A stretch of 64,000 nucleotides of DNA from Megalobrama amblycephala (lineage: Eukaryota > Chordata > Actinopteri > Cypriniformes > Xenocyprididae): the NCBI RefSeq assembly GCF_018812025.1, contig NC_063044.1, positions 41,967,243 to 42,031,242 on the forward strand, read 5' to 3'. A model generated the notes under the pieces. The model was not told where the DNA came from. It searched no databases and saw only the letters and a list, made by a program, of their open reading frames with translations. Below are positions 63,186-64,000 of this stretch, piece by piece (positions within the stretch are counted from its first letter, which is position 1; every line of letters starts with the position of its first letter). The translations under genes were made by a program, and so were the position numbers.

Positions 63186-63694
63186 TTAAAGGGTTAGTTC
63201 ACCCAAAAATGAAAATAATGTAATTTATTACTCACCCTCATGTCATTCCAAACCCATAAGACCTTTGTTCATCTTCGGAACACAAATTAAGATATTTTTG
63301 ATGAAATCCGATGGCTCAGTGAGGCCTCTATTGCCAGCAATGTCACCGAACTTCTCAAGATCAATAAAGGTACTCAAAACATATTTAAAACAGGTCATGT
63401 GACTACAGTGGCTCTAACTTAATATTATAAAGAGACAAGAATACTTTTAGTGCGTCAAAAAACCTAAATAACTTTTCAACAATATCTAGTGATGGGCGAT
63501 TTCAAAACACTGCTTCGAATCTTTTGTTTCGAATCAGTGGTTCGGATTACGAGTCAAACTGATTCGAAACCAAAGATTAGAAGCAGTGTTTTGAAAAAGC
63601 CCATCACTAGATATTGTTGAAAAGTTGTTATTTTGTTTTTGAGGGTGAGTAATAAACTACATTATTTTCACTTTTGGGTGAACTAACCGTTTAA
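63186..63694 (+). mobile_element. Fold-back element (AGGGTTAGTTCACCC family), complete copy
   Basis: TTAA bounds both ends (63186-63189 and 63691-63694). AGGGTTAGTTCACCCAAAAA on the left pairs with TTTTGGGTGAACTAACCGT on the right. The central hairpin uses CAACAATATCTAGTGATGGG and its complement CCCATCACTAGATATTGTTG. This is the most complete uninterrupted copy here. Confidence 0.9.
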
Positions 63695-63867
63695 TAAACA
63701 CTGAGAGAATGAGAACATTACACAACGTTAACACAAGACCAAGAACTGAGGAAGACTGAAGGCTTAAATACACAGGATATGGTGATTAACAGAACAGGGA
63801 ACAGGTGAGACACTAATCAAGGACCAGGGTTACTAATAAAAACTCGAGCACAGGCAAAAAAGTGACA
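63695..63867 (-). repeat. Probable LTR fragment on the minus strand
   Basis: Read on the minus strand it starts TGTCACTTTTTTGCC. It then has CTCACCTGTTCCCTGTTC, a GTATTTAAGCC TATA-like box and TTTATTAAAC near the fold-back element. The layout resembles the other LTRs in the window. The far end is lost or hidden at the fold-back element. Confidence 0.5.
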
Positions 63868-63869
63868 CG

Positions 63870-64000
63870 TGTTACAATCACGCCTTCCCGGTCTCCAGTT
63901 CCCAGTATCCTCCTGTTCTCCACACCTGTCTGCACTTCCCTCATCAGTCTTCCCGCCATCTCCCCAGATTCCCAGCACCTGTTGTCCTCGTCAGCACTCC
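63870..64000 (+). repeat. Start of a Gypsy-like LTR, cut by the window edge
   Basis: TGTTACAATCACGCCTTCCC begins the sequence. The following GGTCTCCAGTTCCCAGTATCC and CACCTGTCTGCACTTCCCTC run parallel to the LTR at 7384 (CTCCCGGACTCCAAATCCC, ACCTGCACTCACTTCCCTCG). It is a distant relative rather than the same family. Confidence 0.6.

Overview
The window looks like non-coding euchromatin of a teleost fish, most likely a cyprinid. The case rests on repeats: Tc1-like DNA transposons, dense hAT-type and TTAA-flanked non-autonomous elements, and two dispersed families (a fold-back element opening with AGGGTTAGTTCACCC and a second opening with AGGTGCCCTAGA) that I associate with carp- and zebrafish-like genomes. 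Base composition is AT-rich with vertebrate-style CpG decay. I found no convincing host protein-coding exon, tRNA, rRNA or CRISPR array. The window is best read as a gene desert or the inside of a very large intron. No operon-like organisation applies.

Layout: 437-2004 is a Tc1-like transposon with a broken transposase. 3460-3848 is a 3-bp-TSD miniature element with an inverted sister at 61350-61683. 4252-5844 is a fold-back element split by a CACTG-ended element. 7384-9152 is a compact LTR retrotransposon carrying only a gag-like reading frame with a 27-bp coding minisatellite. 9238-10400 is a GGGGAGAG-ended element with internal copies of its own terminal motif. 12536-13489, 28294-29270 and 32742-33681 are three copies of one TTAA-flanked element. 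16815-18950 is a second Tc1-like transposon, interrupted by a solo LTR at 18181-18729. 23671-26590 is a GATA/GACA tetranucleotide array of almost 3 kb. 38057-39755 (hAT-like, itself containing a nested palindromic element), 39810-40576, 40627-41313 and 42218-44032 (fold-back element split by a hAT-like element) form a nearly continuous block of mobile DNA. 49167-49687, 51331-51589, 55581-56030 (solo LTR), 58399-59803 (giant near-perfect inverted repeat), 61905-62290 (SINE-like pieces) and 63186-64000 (fold-back element and two LTR edges) complete the window.

The transposon boundaries are unusually well supported because many carry target-site duplications that can be read directly: exact 8-bp copies at 38057-39755, 42512-43607 and 44176-44370; exact 5-bp copies around the solo LTRs at 18181 and 55581; and 7/8 matches at 21354 and 49167. 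These give a relative chronology of nested insertions. No element has an intact transposase or reverse transcriptase, so everything seen is presumably inactive unless helped by relatives elsewhere in the genome. Family names are from memory of termini and TSD lengths and have not been checked against a repeat library.
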